A stretch of 10,477 bases of DNA from Balneolaceae bacterium (lineage in GTDB: Bacteria; Bacteroidota; Rhodothermia; Balneolales; Balneolaceae). The notes beneath the pieces are model-generated. The model had not been told where the DNA came from, searched no databases, and worked only from the letters and a program-made list of their open reading frames with translations. This document shows, piece after piece, positions 1 through 7,576 of this stretch. Both the position numbers and the translations under genes were made by a program. Location: NCBI GenBank assembly GCA_007129085.1, contig SKWF01000136.1, forward strand, positions 1-10,477, read 5' to 3'. Within the stretch, counting starts at the first letter, position 1; every line of letters begins with the position of its first letter.

Positions 1-603
1 AATACTGCACAGATTAACAGTGTAGGCCATCCAAGAAATACATTTTATCTCTACGAGCAGGTGTATGATGAAAATGGCATGCCTATTGAAGGTGAATTTG
101 TAGATCAAACCGGAGACGGAAGCATAACCACAGACGATCTATACAGATCTAAAAGCCCAACACCTGATGTAACCTTTGGAATATCATCACGTTTTGAGCA
201 TAAGCAGTGGGACGCATCCTTCTCAGCGCGCGCAAACTTTGGTAACTACGTGTACAACAATGTTGCCTCAGATAACACCGCATTTAATGAGATGTACAAC
301 TCCACAGGGTTCCTGACAAATACGACTACAAGTGTTGTTGAAACACTTTTTAGAAGTCCACAGTATTTGTCAGATCACTATCTGGAAAATGCATCATTCT
401 TCCGAATGGATAACATTTCTGTAGGATACACTGTTAATGATCTGTTTAATGCAGTTTCATCCATGCGTGTATCAGCAACCATGCAAAATGTATTTACCAT
501 TACCGGATATAGCGGACAGGATCCTGAAGTTGTAGGAGGTATTGATTATAACCTCTACCCTCGTCCACAAACCTTTGTATTGGGAGTTAATCTCAATTTT
601 TAA
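1..603 (+). CDS. SusC/RagA-like TonB-dependent outer-membrane receptor, C-terminal part (5' truncated by window)
   Basis: The reading frame is open from base 1 to the TAA at 601-603 and gives the last 200 residues of a protein that begins outside the window. A GTG at 61 lies inside the frame and is not a real start. SusC-like proteins are 22-strand outer-membrane barrels that import glycans or peptides using TonB energy, together with a SusD lid. The typical C-terminal SusC signature is visible: YDENGMPIEG, then VDQTGDGSITTDDLY at about residues 52-66, followed by alternating barrel-strand sequence. The chain ends in the aromatic beta-signal TFVLGVNLNF, as expected for insertion by the Bam complex. 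The next gene is a SusD homologue, which confirms the assignment. The substrate cannot be told from this fragment. Confidence 0.93.
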   Translation, partial: NTAQINSVGHPRNTFYLYEQVYDENGMPIEGEFVDQTGDGSITTDDLYRSKSPTPDVTFGISSRFEHKQWDASFSARANFGNYVYNNVASDNTAFNEMYNSTGFLTNTTTSVVETLFRSPQYLSDHYLENASFFRMDNISVGYTVNDLFNAVSSMRVSATMQNVFTITGYSGQDPEVVGGIDYNLYPRPQTFVLGVNLNF

Positions 604-627
604 TGAAAATCTTTGAACAACAAAATT

Positions 628-2190
628 ATGTTTAAAACAAGTTATCAAATAATTGCGGTTGCGCTCGTTCTTGCTGCTACGGTATTCGCTGCATCCTGTA
701 CGGATGATCTGAATACATCGCCTCTTGACGAAAGCGTAATCTCTTCGAACGTTGTGTATGATACTCCTGAGGATTTTCGTCAGGTTTTAGCAAAACTCTA
801 TGCGGGATACGCCACCACCGGCCAGCAAGGACCGGCCGGTAACCCCGATATACAGGGAATTGACGAAGGCTTTTCAAGCTATATTCGTCAGCTTTGGGTA
901 AACCAAGTAATCCCTACCGATGAAGCTGTAGTAGCATGGAATGACCCCGGTCTCCCCGATTTTAATACACAGAGCTGGAACGCTTCCAACGACTTTGTGC
1001 TCGGCATGTACAGCAGAATCTTTTACCAGATTCCGCTTACCAACGAGTTCATTCGCGAAGCACAGCAGAGAAATGAGGATGTTATTGCGGGATACCTGAA
1101 CGAGGCTCGATTTCTTAGAGCACTCAGTTACTGGCACGCCCTCGATCTTTATGGCGGTAATGTACCATTCGTTACCGAAGACAACCCCATTGGTGCCGAT
1201 ATGCCGGAACAAACAAATGCTGAAGATCTATTTGAGTATATCGAATCAGAACTTCTAGCCATTGAAGGAGATCTCCCCGCCACTCGTGAAAATGAGTATG
1301 GCCGGGTTGATCAAGCCGCTGCATGGACATTGCTTTCAAAGCTCTATCTTAACGCCGAGGTTTACACCGGCCAAGAGCGATACAGTGATGCACGAACCTT
1401 TGCAGAGAGAGTGCTCGACGATGGTGGCTACTATCTCGAAGAGAATTACGAACATCTCTTTCTGGCTGACAATGATAACTCCCCCGAGATTATCATGCCG
1501 GTACGGTTCGACGGACAAAATACCCGAACTTTTGGTGGAACCACATTTATCATTCATGCTGCTGTAGGTGGTGATATGAGTGCATCAGAATTTGGTATAG
1601 GTGGTGGATGGGCCGGTCACCGAGTTACTCCTGAGTTTGTAGAAAAATTCGATCAGGATAACGATGGCAGAGCACTCTTCCACACCGAGGGGCAAAACCT
1701 CGAAATTGATGATATCTCAGATTTCAGAGATGGATATGCGGTAACTAAATGGAAAAATGTTAACTCCGACGGCAGCGCTGCAAGTAATGATGAATTTGTA
1801 GACACTGATTTCCCGATGTTTCGAGTTGCTGATGTTTACCTGATGTACGCTGAAGCCGTACTTCGTGGAGGCGGTGGTGATGAAACCAGAGCACTAAACT
1901 ACGTAAACGAACTGCGTGAACGTGCATATGGTGATCAATCCGGAAACATAACTGCAGCCGAACTCGATCTCGATTTTATTCTCGATGAGAGAGCCCGTGA
2001 ACTCTACTGGGAGGGCCACAGACGTACCGACTTAATTCGATACGGACTATTTACATCTGATCAATATGTTTGGGCATACAAAGGTGGCGAGCAAGAAGGA
2101 GCAGGAACCTCTGAGCATTATAACCTTTTTCCACTGCCGGCATCTGATGTAAATGCCAATCTGAATCTCTTTCAGAACGATGGATACTAA
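628..2190 (+). CDS. SusD/RagB-family nutrient-binding outer-membrane lipoprotein
   Basis: This is the surface lipoprotein partner of the upstream SusC-like receptor; it binds the substrate and closes over the barrel. From ATG 628 the protein has 520 residues, a normal SusD length. A lipoprotein signal peptide runs to FAASC, with the lipidated Cys at residue 24, followed by TDDLNTSPLDE. The helical TPR-like segment NEARFLRALSYWHALDLYGG lies at about 158-177, the family motif EGHRRTDLIRYGLF at about 462-475, and the usual tail NLFPLPASDVNANLNLFQND at the C-terminus. The same frame also offers a TTG at 613; I prefer ATG 628 because it gives a compact signal peptide. No Shine-Dalgarno sequence precedes either start. 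The gene is 24 bases after the receptor stop, so the two are surely one operon. The binding substrate is unknown. See the finding on the frame offset at its start. Confidence 0.93.
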   Translation: MFKTSYQIIAVALVLAATVFAASCTDDLNTSPLDESVISSNVVYDTPEDFRQVLAKLYAGYATTGQQGPAGNPDIQGIDEGFSSYIRQLWVNQVIPTDEAVVAWNDPGLPDFNTQSWNASNDFVLGMYSRIFYQIPLTNEFIREAQQRNEDVIAGYLNEARFLRALSYWHALDLYGGNVPFVTEDNPIGADMPEQTNAEDLFEYIESELLAIEGDLPATRENEYGRVDQAAAWTLLSKLYLNAEVYTGQERYSDARTFAERVLDDGGYYLEENYEHLFLADNDNSPEIIMPVRFDGQNTRTFGGTTFIIHAAVGGDMSASEFGIGGGWAGHRVTPEFVEKFDQDNDGRALFHTEGQNLEIDDISDFRDGYAVTKWKNVNSDGSAASNDEFVDTDFPMFRVADVYLMYAEAVLRGGGGDETRALNYVNELRERAYGDQSGNITAAELDLDFILDERARELYWEGHRRTDLIRYGLFTSDQYVWAYKGGEQEGAGTSEHYNLFPLPASDVNANLNLFQNDGY

Positions 2191-2237
2191 ATTTAATATG
2201 AGTTGAAATAGTAGCCTGTTTCATTCATACATTTACC

Positions 2238-2275
2238 AAAAGCCGTCTCGAGAGATTGAGGCGGCTTTTATTATT
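2238..2275. terminator. Bidirectional intrinsic terminator between the susD-like gene and nei
   Basis: An 8-bp stem, GCCGTCTC (2242-2249) with GAGGCGGC (2258-2265), contains one G-T pair and has an 8-base loop. AAAA on the left and TTTTATTATTT on the right extend it. It lies 47 bases after the SusD stop and immediately beyond the nei stop codon, so it can end transcription from both converging units. Confidence 0.85.
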
Positions 2276-2276
2276 T

Positions 2277-3095
2277 CTACCTGTTTTGGCAATTCGAGCA
2301 GATATAAATTCTGCGCCCTGATATTTTTTTCTTTACAATAGTGCTACCGCAAACCCGGCAATCATCATCCTCTCTACCGAAAAGGTAATACCGATGGGTT
2401 TTTCGTTTCTCTCCCCTGCTTTTGGCCGTTCGCAGACTCTCGTCATCAACCGTAATACCACCACTTTCATACGACCGGTGTGATATCGTCAGTACAGATT
2501 TCCCAAACTCCAATAGCTCTTCATCGGTCAAATCTTTTGGGCGATCTTTCGGATGAATCGCTGAATGAAACAGAATTTCTGTCCGAAGATAATTTCCCAC
2601 TCCACCCAAAAACTGCTGATCCAAAAGCAGCGCTGCAAACGACCGCCCGTTAAATTGATCAGAACCGGCTCTTTCTGCAATCAATTCGGGCGTAACATCC
2701 CGTAAAACATCAGGGCCTAATTTTGTAAGATAGGAATGTTCATTCAACGACTCCTTATCCATTATCTCAATCTCACTGGCGCTGTAGAGTAGTGCCGAAT
2801 TCAAGTCCGTTCGTAATTCCGCACGAAGCTCTCGATTAGTGTCCGGATACTCACCCGCCGGTTTGATGTACCATTTGCCGTACAGCTGGTTGTGACTATA
2901 AAAATAGTGACCACCTTCTATTTCTATCACCATCCCCTTACCGTGAGCTTCAACAGAATTAAATGTACTGCCAACAAGCTCCTTCTCGAAAGGCTTCAGG
3001 TGATCGTGATAAAAATAGGCGTATCTGCAGGGTTGGTTTCCAATGGCATCTCTGATTTTATCGGCTTCGCGATGTATTTCTGGTCCTTCCGGCAT
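2277..3095 (-). CDS. nei: Endonuclease VIII, DNA glycosylase/AP lyase for oxidised pyrimidines
   Basis: This bifunctional base-excision repair enzyme removes oxidised pyrimidines and cleaves the abasic site by beta,delta-elimination. The 272-residue product is close to the 263 of the E. coli enzyme. The start is exact for the Fpg/Nei family: M-P-E-G-P-E, with Pro2 as the Schiff-base nucleophile and Glu3. Lys53 (in HGKGM) is the conserved catalytic lysine. SHNQLYGKW at 67-75 matches the Nei wedge region and argues for Nei rather than MutM/Fpg. The helix-two-turn-helix element GGVGNYLRTEIL is at 164-175. A C-terminal zinc finger has Cys246, Cys249, Cys266 and Cys269, with the conserved Arg at 261-262 between the pairs. 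All key residues are present, so it should be active. It is the last gene of the minus-strand run and is separated from the dehydrogenase by 75 bases containing a hairpin. Confidence 0.95.
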   Translation of the reverse strand: MPEGPEIHREADKIRDAIGNQPCRYAYFYHDHLKPFEKELVGSTFNSVEAHGKGMVIEIEGGHYFYSHNQLYGKWYIKPAGEYPDTNRELRAELRTDLNSALLYSASEIEIMDKESLNEHSYLTKLGPDVLRDVTPELIAERAGSDQFNGRSFAALLLDQQFLGGVGNYLRTEILFHSAIHPKDRPKDLTDEELLEFGKSVLTISHRSYESGGITVDDESLRTAKSRGEKRKTHRYYLFGREDDDCRVCGSTIVKKKISGRRIYICSNCQNR

Positions 3096-3129
3096 GTTGA
3101 GCTTTATTAAAGTTTTTTAAGTAGTACTT

Positions 3130-3163
3130 AGACACGCGAAGTCTGTAGAGACTTCGCGTGTCT
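3130..3163. repeat. Perfect 15-bp inverted repeat with a 4-base loop, possible extragenic palindrome
   Basis: The left arm AGACACGCGAAGTCT (3130-3144) pairs perfectly with AGACTTCGCGTGTCT (3149-3163) around the loop GTAG. It begins 8 bases beyond the stop of the dehydrogenase gene, in the gap before nei. Neither side has a T-tract, so it is not a standard intrinsic terminator. It could attenuate transcription, protect a 3' end, or be one copy of a dispersed repeat; only one copy is seen in the window. Confidence 0.8.
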
Positions 3164-3170
3164 TCCCAAA

Positions 3171-4349
3171 TCAATTTTGCGGCACAATACGAATCAACTC
3201 CCCATCTTCATGATCGGTCAATACATACAGGTATCCATCAGGGCCTTGTCTCACATCCCTAACACGCTGCCCAATAGGTATCTTTTCTTCACCCATTACC
3301 GACTCCCCATCAAGTATTATCCGACGTACCTGTTCGCCCTGTAGCCCGCCGCTGAACAGGTCGCCCTGCCAATCGGGAAATTTATCTCCCGTATAAAATG
3401 CCAACCCGCTAGGGGCTTGTGCCGGAGTCCATACCACTTTGGGGTCTTCCATGCCCGGTTTCGTAGTTTCATCTGTTATTTTTGTAAAGTGATATTCACG
3501 ACTATAGGTTACTTCAGGCCAGCCGTAGTTTGCACCTTCTTTTAAGAGGTTTAGTTCATCACCGCCTCGTGCACCATGCTCATTTGCCCAAATTCTGCCG
3601 TTTTCGGCATCAAAAGCTATTCCCTGAATATTCCTGTGGCCATACGACCAGATTTCATCACGCACATCTTCACCTTCAACAAAAGGAGCTCCATCCACCG
3701 GACTTCCGCTTTCCGTCAATTTTAAAACGCTTCCAAAATGTGTTGACGTGTTTTGAGCCTGGTGGCGTATCCGCTCCCCCTCGTAATCCACATAGGCACC
3801 ACCGTCACCTATTGTAAGAAGAAAGTTGTCTGATGGCAGCCACAACATTCGAGAGCCAAAATGTTTATCGTCGTTTTTATCATCCGAAACCCTAAATATC
3901 TCTTCAAAATCCCGGAGCTCTTGATCTTCCAATACAGCGCGGCCAACGGTTGTTCTGTTTGCATCGTCATCTCCGGTTGAATAGACGAGATAAATCAAAC
4001 GATTAGCCTCAAAATCGGGGTGTAAGCTAATATCTAACAATCCACCTTGTCCGCTGACATATATTTCAGGCAGGCCACCAATAAGCTGTGGCTCGGGGTC
4101 TCCATCACGTACCAGCTTCAATTGACCGGTTCTTTCAGTAATGAGTAAATCTCCATCAGGAAGCCATGTCATAGACCACGGATGTTCCAAGCCGCTAAGG
4201 ACGACCTCTGTGTTCCACCCTTCGGCTTCAGGCACATCTCCCGATAGTGGTACAGGCCCTTCCGGCATGGAGCATCCAATTAATAGCAATAAAGAAAATA
4301 TTAAAGTAGTAATCGTCGATTTAATCATACCATTTGTATTTTTATTCAT
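3171..4349 (-). CDS. PQQ-dependent aldose sugar dehydrogenase-like lipoprotein (GSDH family), copy 1
   Basis: This is a six-bladed beta-propeller of the soluble glucose/sorbosone dehydrogenase family (Pfam GSDH, E. coli YliI type), which oxidises aldoses with PQQ and Ca2+. From ATG 4349 it has 392 residues. ATG 4328 would also leave a good signal peptide; the TTG further upstream at 4376 is unlikely. The lipobox LLIGC puts the lipidated Cys at residue 26, so the enzyme is envelope-anchored. Visible motifs are HPWSMTWLPDGDLLITERTG, SGQGGLLDISLHPDF, KHFGS with the presumed catalytic His163, the PQQ-contact motif GHRNIQG (Arg239, Asn240), HGARGGDELN at 258-267, and RVRDVRQGPDG near the end. The usual HGPRGGDE motif has Ala in place of Pro here. 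The transporter gene lies 48 bases upstream, suggesting one transcript. No PQQ biosynthesis genes are in the window. The actual sugar cannot be inferred. Confidence 0.88.
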   Translation of the reverse strand: MNKNTNGMIKSTITTLIFSLLLLIGCSMPEGPVPLSGDVPEAEGWNTEVVLSGLEHPWSMTWLPDGDLLITERTGQLKLVRDGDPEPQLIGGLPEIYVSGQGGLLDISLHPDFEANRLIYLVYSTGDDDANRTTVGRAVLEDQELRDFEEIFRVSDDKNDDKHFGSRMLWLPSDNFLLTIGDGGAYVDYEGERIRHQAQNTSTHFGSVLKLTESGSPVDGAPFVEGEDVRDEIWSYGHRNIQGIAFDAENGRIWANEHGARGGDELNLLKEGANYGWPEVTYSREYHFTKITDETTKPGMEDPKVVWTPAQAPSGLAFYTGDKFPDWQGDLFSGGLQGEQVRRIILDGESVMGEEKIPIGQRVRDVRQGPDGYLYVLTDHEDGELIRIVPQN

Positions 4350-4397
4350 TGATACTTTTACACATTTCCCATTCAAAAATCGTTCTAATCTACAACT

Positions 4398-5393
4398 TTA
4401 TTCCTGTTTTCCACTGCTAATGGTTGAAAGTTCATCATCTTCGGGTGATCGTTTCTCACCCCGGTTATACACATCAACAACCTGGATAAATATCGCTCCC
4501 ATTACAATCATCAAACCGGCAAAAATTTCGTAATAGCTTGGGTTTTCACCTATTGAAAACCATGCGATCACCATTGCAGCAACAGGCACTAAATTTCCAT
4601 AAATGACAACTCGAGTTGGCCCCAATTTTCGCAGTGCACGAACTTTAATCCACTGCCCCAACCCAACGCCTATTGCTCCCCCCGCTAGTATCGCAAACCA
4701 AGTCCAAAAGCCAAATGTAAGCCAGCTCTCCTGCACCAGGGATGGAGAAGCAATAAGGATATATAATGTGCCTCCAATTAATGTTCGAAGCGCCACCATG
4801 CTAATTGAACCATACTTTTTGGCAAGCGGCTTGATGAGATGTAACTCAATGACCGTCAAAACCAGTGCAATGAAAAGAAGCGCATCTCCAGCCAGGTAAT
4901 TTCCCGTGGCAATTACACCATCGAAAGCGAGTGTAAAAGTACCAATTCCTGCCAGTACAATACCGATATAACCGTACTTACCTACTTTTTCGGTAGCTAA
5001 CCAAAATCCAAACAGTGTACTTACTGCCGGCCCCAGAGCCAACCAGATAGAGGCACGGGATCCTGTCGTTAAGCCCAGACCTTCAATACCAAGCCAGGGA
5101 GCCAGTGTGGCACCAAAAACGGACACAAGAAGCAGACGAATACGATCTCCTTTTTCGATATGTGGAATAAACTGAAATGGCTCACCGGCTCTCTTTGCAT
5201 CATAATAACATTGGAAATACATCAACAGTAACATTACGGCACCTCCCACAGCAAACCGGGAGACACTGAATGAGATCGGTGACATCTCATTTAACGCAAT
5301 TTCTGCGAGTATAAAATTTGCGCCCCAAAAAAAAGTAAACAGAAACAGAAGACTGTGGTGGTGTGCTCCAGCCTTTCCTATGCCCGTATCCAT
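4398..5393 (-). CDS. EamA/DMT-family 10-helix transporter
   Basis: This inner-membrane protein of 331 residues starts at ATG 5393. It has the duplicated EamA architecture of the drug/metabolite transporter superfamily: a first unit at about 14-157 and a second at about 168-307, each with five hydrophobic helices. FTFFWGANFILAEIALNEMSP is the typical first-helix region of the family (WGxNF), and AIGVGLGQWIKVRALRKLGP with YGNLVPVAAMVIAWFSIGE in the second unit matches the usual late-helix pattern. The C-terminal tail, after about 310, is charged and cytoplasmic. Family members export amino acids, purines and other metabolites; the substrate here is not predictable. It heads a minus-strand run with the sugar dehydrogenase and possibly nei. 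Confidence 0.92.
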   Translation of the reverse strand: MDTGIGKAGAHHHSLLFLFTFFWGANFILAEIALNEMSPISFSVSRFAVGGAVMLLLMYFQCYYDAKRAGEPFQFIPHIEKGDRIRLLLVSVFGATLAPWLGIEGLGLTTGSRASIWLALGPAVSTLFGFWLATEKVGKYGYIGIVLAGIGTFTLAFDGVIATGNYLAGDALLFIALVLTVIELHLIKPLAKKYGSISMVALRTLIGGTLYILIASPSLVQESWLTFGFWTWFAILAGGAIGVGLGQWIKVRALRKLGPTRVVIYGNLVPVAAMVIAWFSIGENPSYYEIFAGLMIVMGAIFIQVVDVYNRGEKRSPEDDELSTISSGKQE

Positions 5394-5595
5394 TTGTTGG
5401 TTTGAACTGTTAATCTGCTCCTCCGTTATATCTTAACCGACTGATTTACCTCATATCCATCATAAGAGTCTATATCTATCTTTTATAAACAGATTCTGTA
5501 AAATAATGTTCAATAATCAGGTAGAATCTATTTGTAAACCATAGCCTCAAATCTCATATTATCTGAAACTGAACCAATATTCATCAACCGTTATC
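5394..5595. promoter_or_regulatory. Divergent intergenic region between the EamA gene and the GNAT-nitrilase gene
   Basis: This 202-base AT-rich spacer must carry the promoters of both divergent genes. On the plus strand, TCTATTTG at 5527-5534 is one mismatch from the Bacteroidota -7 consensus TAnnTTTG, but I see no good -33 TTTG at the expected distance, so no promoter is assigned. No Shine-Dalgarno sequence precedes either start. Confidence 0.5.
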
Positions 5596-7116
5596 ATGAA
5601 ATCTTTTGACAAAGTCGATCTCGAATATCTTAAACCATCTGATTATAACGACCTGAAAGAGCTTATGCTAAAATGCTATCCCAGAGTGGAAGATGCAGCA
5701 TGGGAAGAAACTCATTTCAAAAAACTGATTGAGCTCTTTCCCGAAGGACAAGTTGGTATTAAAGTTGATGGAAAATTGGTAGCTGTTGCACTTGCAATTT
5801 TAATCGACTACAAATTTTTTCAGGAAGATCACACCTACATCGAAATGACGGGGAATGACACCTTTAAAACTCACACTCCCGATGGAGATACAATGTATGG
5901 GCTCGACATAATGGTTCATCCGGATTATAGAGGTGTGCGTCTAGGGCGTCGCCTTTATGACTACCGAAAGGAGCTTTGCGAACAGAAAAATTTAAAGAGT
6001 ATTGTATTTGGTGGTCGACTCCCAAACTACGCTAAGTATCATAAAGAATTGTCACCAAAGGAGTACATCAGAAAAGTAAAGAACAAAGAGATTTACGATC
6101 CCGTACTGAATTTTCAGCTCTCGAATGATTTTATCGTAAAACGGCTGGCTCGAAATTATCTGCCTGAAGACCAGGCATCACACGAACATGCTGCCCTCTT
6201 GGAGTGGGTGAATATCTATTACGAGAAACCGAGCAAATCCATCAAACCGAATAAATCAGTAGTTCGTATGGGATTGGTGCAGTGGCAAATGCGTTCATAC
6301 AGTGGTTTTGATGATCTAAAAGCGCAGATTGAATATTTTGTAGATACTGTTTCCGGATATGAAGCCGATTTTCTGCTTTTCCCGGAGTATATCAACGCTC
6401 CGTTGATGGCAGAGTTTAATGATCTGAGTGAACCGGATGCCATTCGAAAACTTGCGGGATATACTAACAAGATGAGGAATGTTTTTGCTGAGTTTGCCAT
6501 CTCCTACAACATTAACATCATAACGGGAAGTATGCCGGAAGTTCGGGGTGATTCTCTATACAACGTTGGGCATCTGTGCAAGCGCAACGGAGAAATTGAA
6601 TCGTATGAGAAAATTCATGTCACCCCTGATGAAGTAAAAGCCTGGGGAATGAGCGGTGGCGATAAAATCCGCGTGTTTGATACGGATGCAGGGAGAGTTG
6701 GCGTTCTGATCTGTTATGATGTAGAGTTTCCTGAACTGAGCCGGCTGCTTGCAGAAGAGGAAATGGATATTCTGTTTGTCCCATTTATGACGGATACTCA
6801 AAATGGCTACTCCAGAGTGCGTAATTGTGCCATGGCCCGCGCCATTGAAAATGAGTGCTATGTTGCTGTAGCAGGAAGTGTTGGGAACCTGCCTAAAGTC
6901 CACAATATGGATATGCAGTACGGGCAATCCGTGGTGTTTACCCCGTGTGATTTTTCTTTTCCCACAAACGGTATCAAAGCAGAAGCAACACCAAATACCG
7001 AAATGATGCTCTTGGTAGATGTGGATCTTGACCTGCTAAAAGAGCTCCATCAAAACGGTAGCGTACGAACGCTAAAAGATCGGCGAAAAGATCTGTATGA
7101 TGTGATTCTTAAATAG
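5596..7116 (+). CDS. Bifunctional GNAT acetyltransferase / nitrilase-superfamily carbon-nitrogen hydrolase
   Basis: The 506-residue protein has two enzyme domains. Residues 1 to about 215 form a GNAT fold; GLDIMVHPDYRGVRLGRRLY at 102-121 holds the acetyl-CoA pyrophosphate loop (Arg112-Gly113 to Gly117). Residues 223-480 form a nitrilase-superfamily amidohydrolase with its full catalytic triad: Glu264 (LLFPEY), Lys339 (SYEKIHVTPDE) and Cys373 (VGVLICYDVEFPE). The second domain resembles omega-amidase and N-carbamoyl-type branches, but its substrate is not predictable. ATG 5596 is the start; nothing SD-like precedes it. The fused architecture is known in other bacteria and suggests acylation and amide hydrolysis on one nitrogen metabolite, but its function is not established to my knowledge. 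The gene is transcribed alone or with the small gene 104 bases downstream. Confidence 0.92.
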   Translation: MKSFDKVDLEYLKPSDYNDLKELMLKCYPRVEDAAWEETHFKKLIELFPEGQVGIKVDGKLVAVALAILIDYKFFQEDHTYIEMTGNDTFKTHTPDGDTMYGLDIMVHPDYRGVRLGRRLYDYRKELCEQKNLKSIVFGGRLPNYAKYHKELSPKEYIRKVKNKEIYDPVLNFQLSNDFIVKRLARNYLPEDQASHEHAALLEWVNIYYEKPSKSIKPNKSVVRMGLVQWQMRSYSGFDDLKAQIEYFVDTVSGYEADFLLFPEYINAPLMAEFNDLSEPDAIRKLAGYTNKMRNVFAEFAISYNINIITGSMPEVRGDSLYNVGHLCKRNGEIESYEKIHVTPDEVKAWGMSGGDKIRVFDTDAGRVGVLICYDVEFPELSRLLAEEEMDILFVPFMTDTQNGYSRVRNCAMARAIENECYVAVAGSVGNLPKVHNMDMQYGQSVVFTPCDFSFPTNGIKAEATPNTEMMLLVDVDLDLLKELHQNGSVRTLKDRRKDLYDVILK

Positions 7117-7220
7117 ATAGTCTACCGGGAATTCCCTTTACAAATGAAACGAGCTCACAGATATTCATGTTGACACAGTAACATCAAGGTACTTAACCCC
7201 AACTTAAACAATAGACTATT

Positions 7221-7502
7221 ATGCTTGATAAACTTGGATATCTAACAGCCGGACTCGGTTTTACATCTATTGCAGCAAGTGTTGCCGCATGGTACACCGA
7301 AAAATCAGAAGATGAAGAAGAGAACGCACACGCCGAGCGTACAGGAATTTTTATTGGCCTCTGGCCACAAACATTTTTTGCACTTTCATTGGTCCTGTTC
7401 AAACTAAAAGAAATGGGCCATGATAAAGACGTTGAACGATTGGTAAAACGACTTGAAAAAAGTGCCGGAGAAATAAATAAAAAAGCTAAAGACTTGAAAT
7501 AG
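7221..7502 (+). CDS. Small two-helix membrane protein of unknown function
   Basis: This 93-residue protein starts at ATG 7221. It has a hydrophobic helix at about 5-24, a short acidic loop (EKSEDEEENAHAER, 27-40), a second hydrophobic segment at about 42-61 (TGIFIGLWPQTFFALSLVLF), and a lysine-rich, probably helical cytoplasmic tail at about 63-93. The order of charges suggests both ends are inside. The ERTGIFIGLWPQTFFAL stretch is reminiscent of short uncharacterised proteins in other phyla that carry a G-IFIGLW-PTF-like motif; this is from memory only. A strong terminator follows, supporting a real transcript. No function can be assigned. Confidence 0.75.
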   Translation: MLDKLGYLTAGLGFTSIAASVAAWYTEKSEDEEENAHAERTGIFIGLWPQTFFALSLVLFKLKEMGHDKDVERLVKRLEKSAGEINKKAKDLK

Positions 7503-7519
7503 TTTTTTAGGGCAGAATT

Positions 7520-7556
7520 AAAAAAAGCCGGTCAGCAGAAACTGACCGGCTTTTTT
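7520..7556. terminator. Bidirectional intrinsic terminator
   Basis: A perfect 9-bp stem, GCCGGTCAG (7527-7535) with CTGACCGGC (7542-7550), encloses the 6-base loop CAGAAA. Seven A's precede it and six T's follow. It sits between two converging genes (7221-7502 plus, and the DoxX gene on the minus strand) and should stop transcription from both sides. Confidence 0.93.
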
Positions 7557-7576
7557 ATATCCTACAAATACTGCCT

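Noticed and set aside
874..1212. Minus-strand open frame of 112 codons inside the SusD-like gene
   Set aside because: It is fully overlapped by a strongly supported gene and has no recognisable domain or sensible composition.
6556..6927. Minus-strand open frame of 123 codons inside the nitrilase domain
   Set aside because: It is a shadow of the conserved catalytic region on the other strand, and the product resembles no family.
7127..7136. GGGAATTCCC, a perfect 10-bp palindrome just after the GNAT-nitrilase stop
   Set aside because: It has no loop and no T-tract, so it cannot form a terminator hairpin; a 10-bp palindrome in 10 kb is not remarkable.
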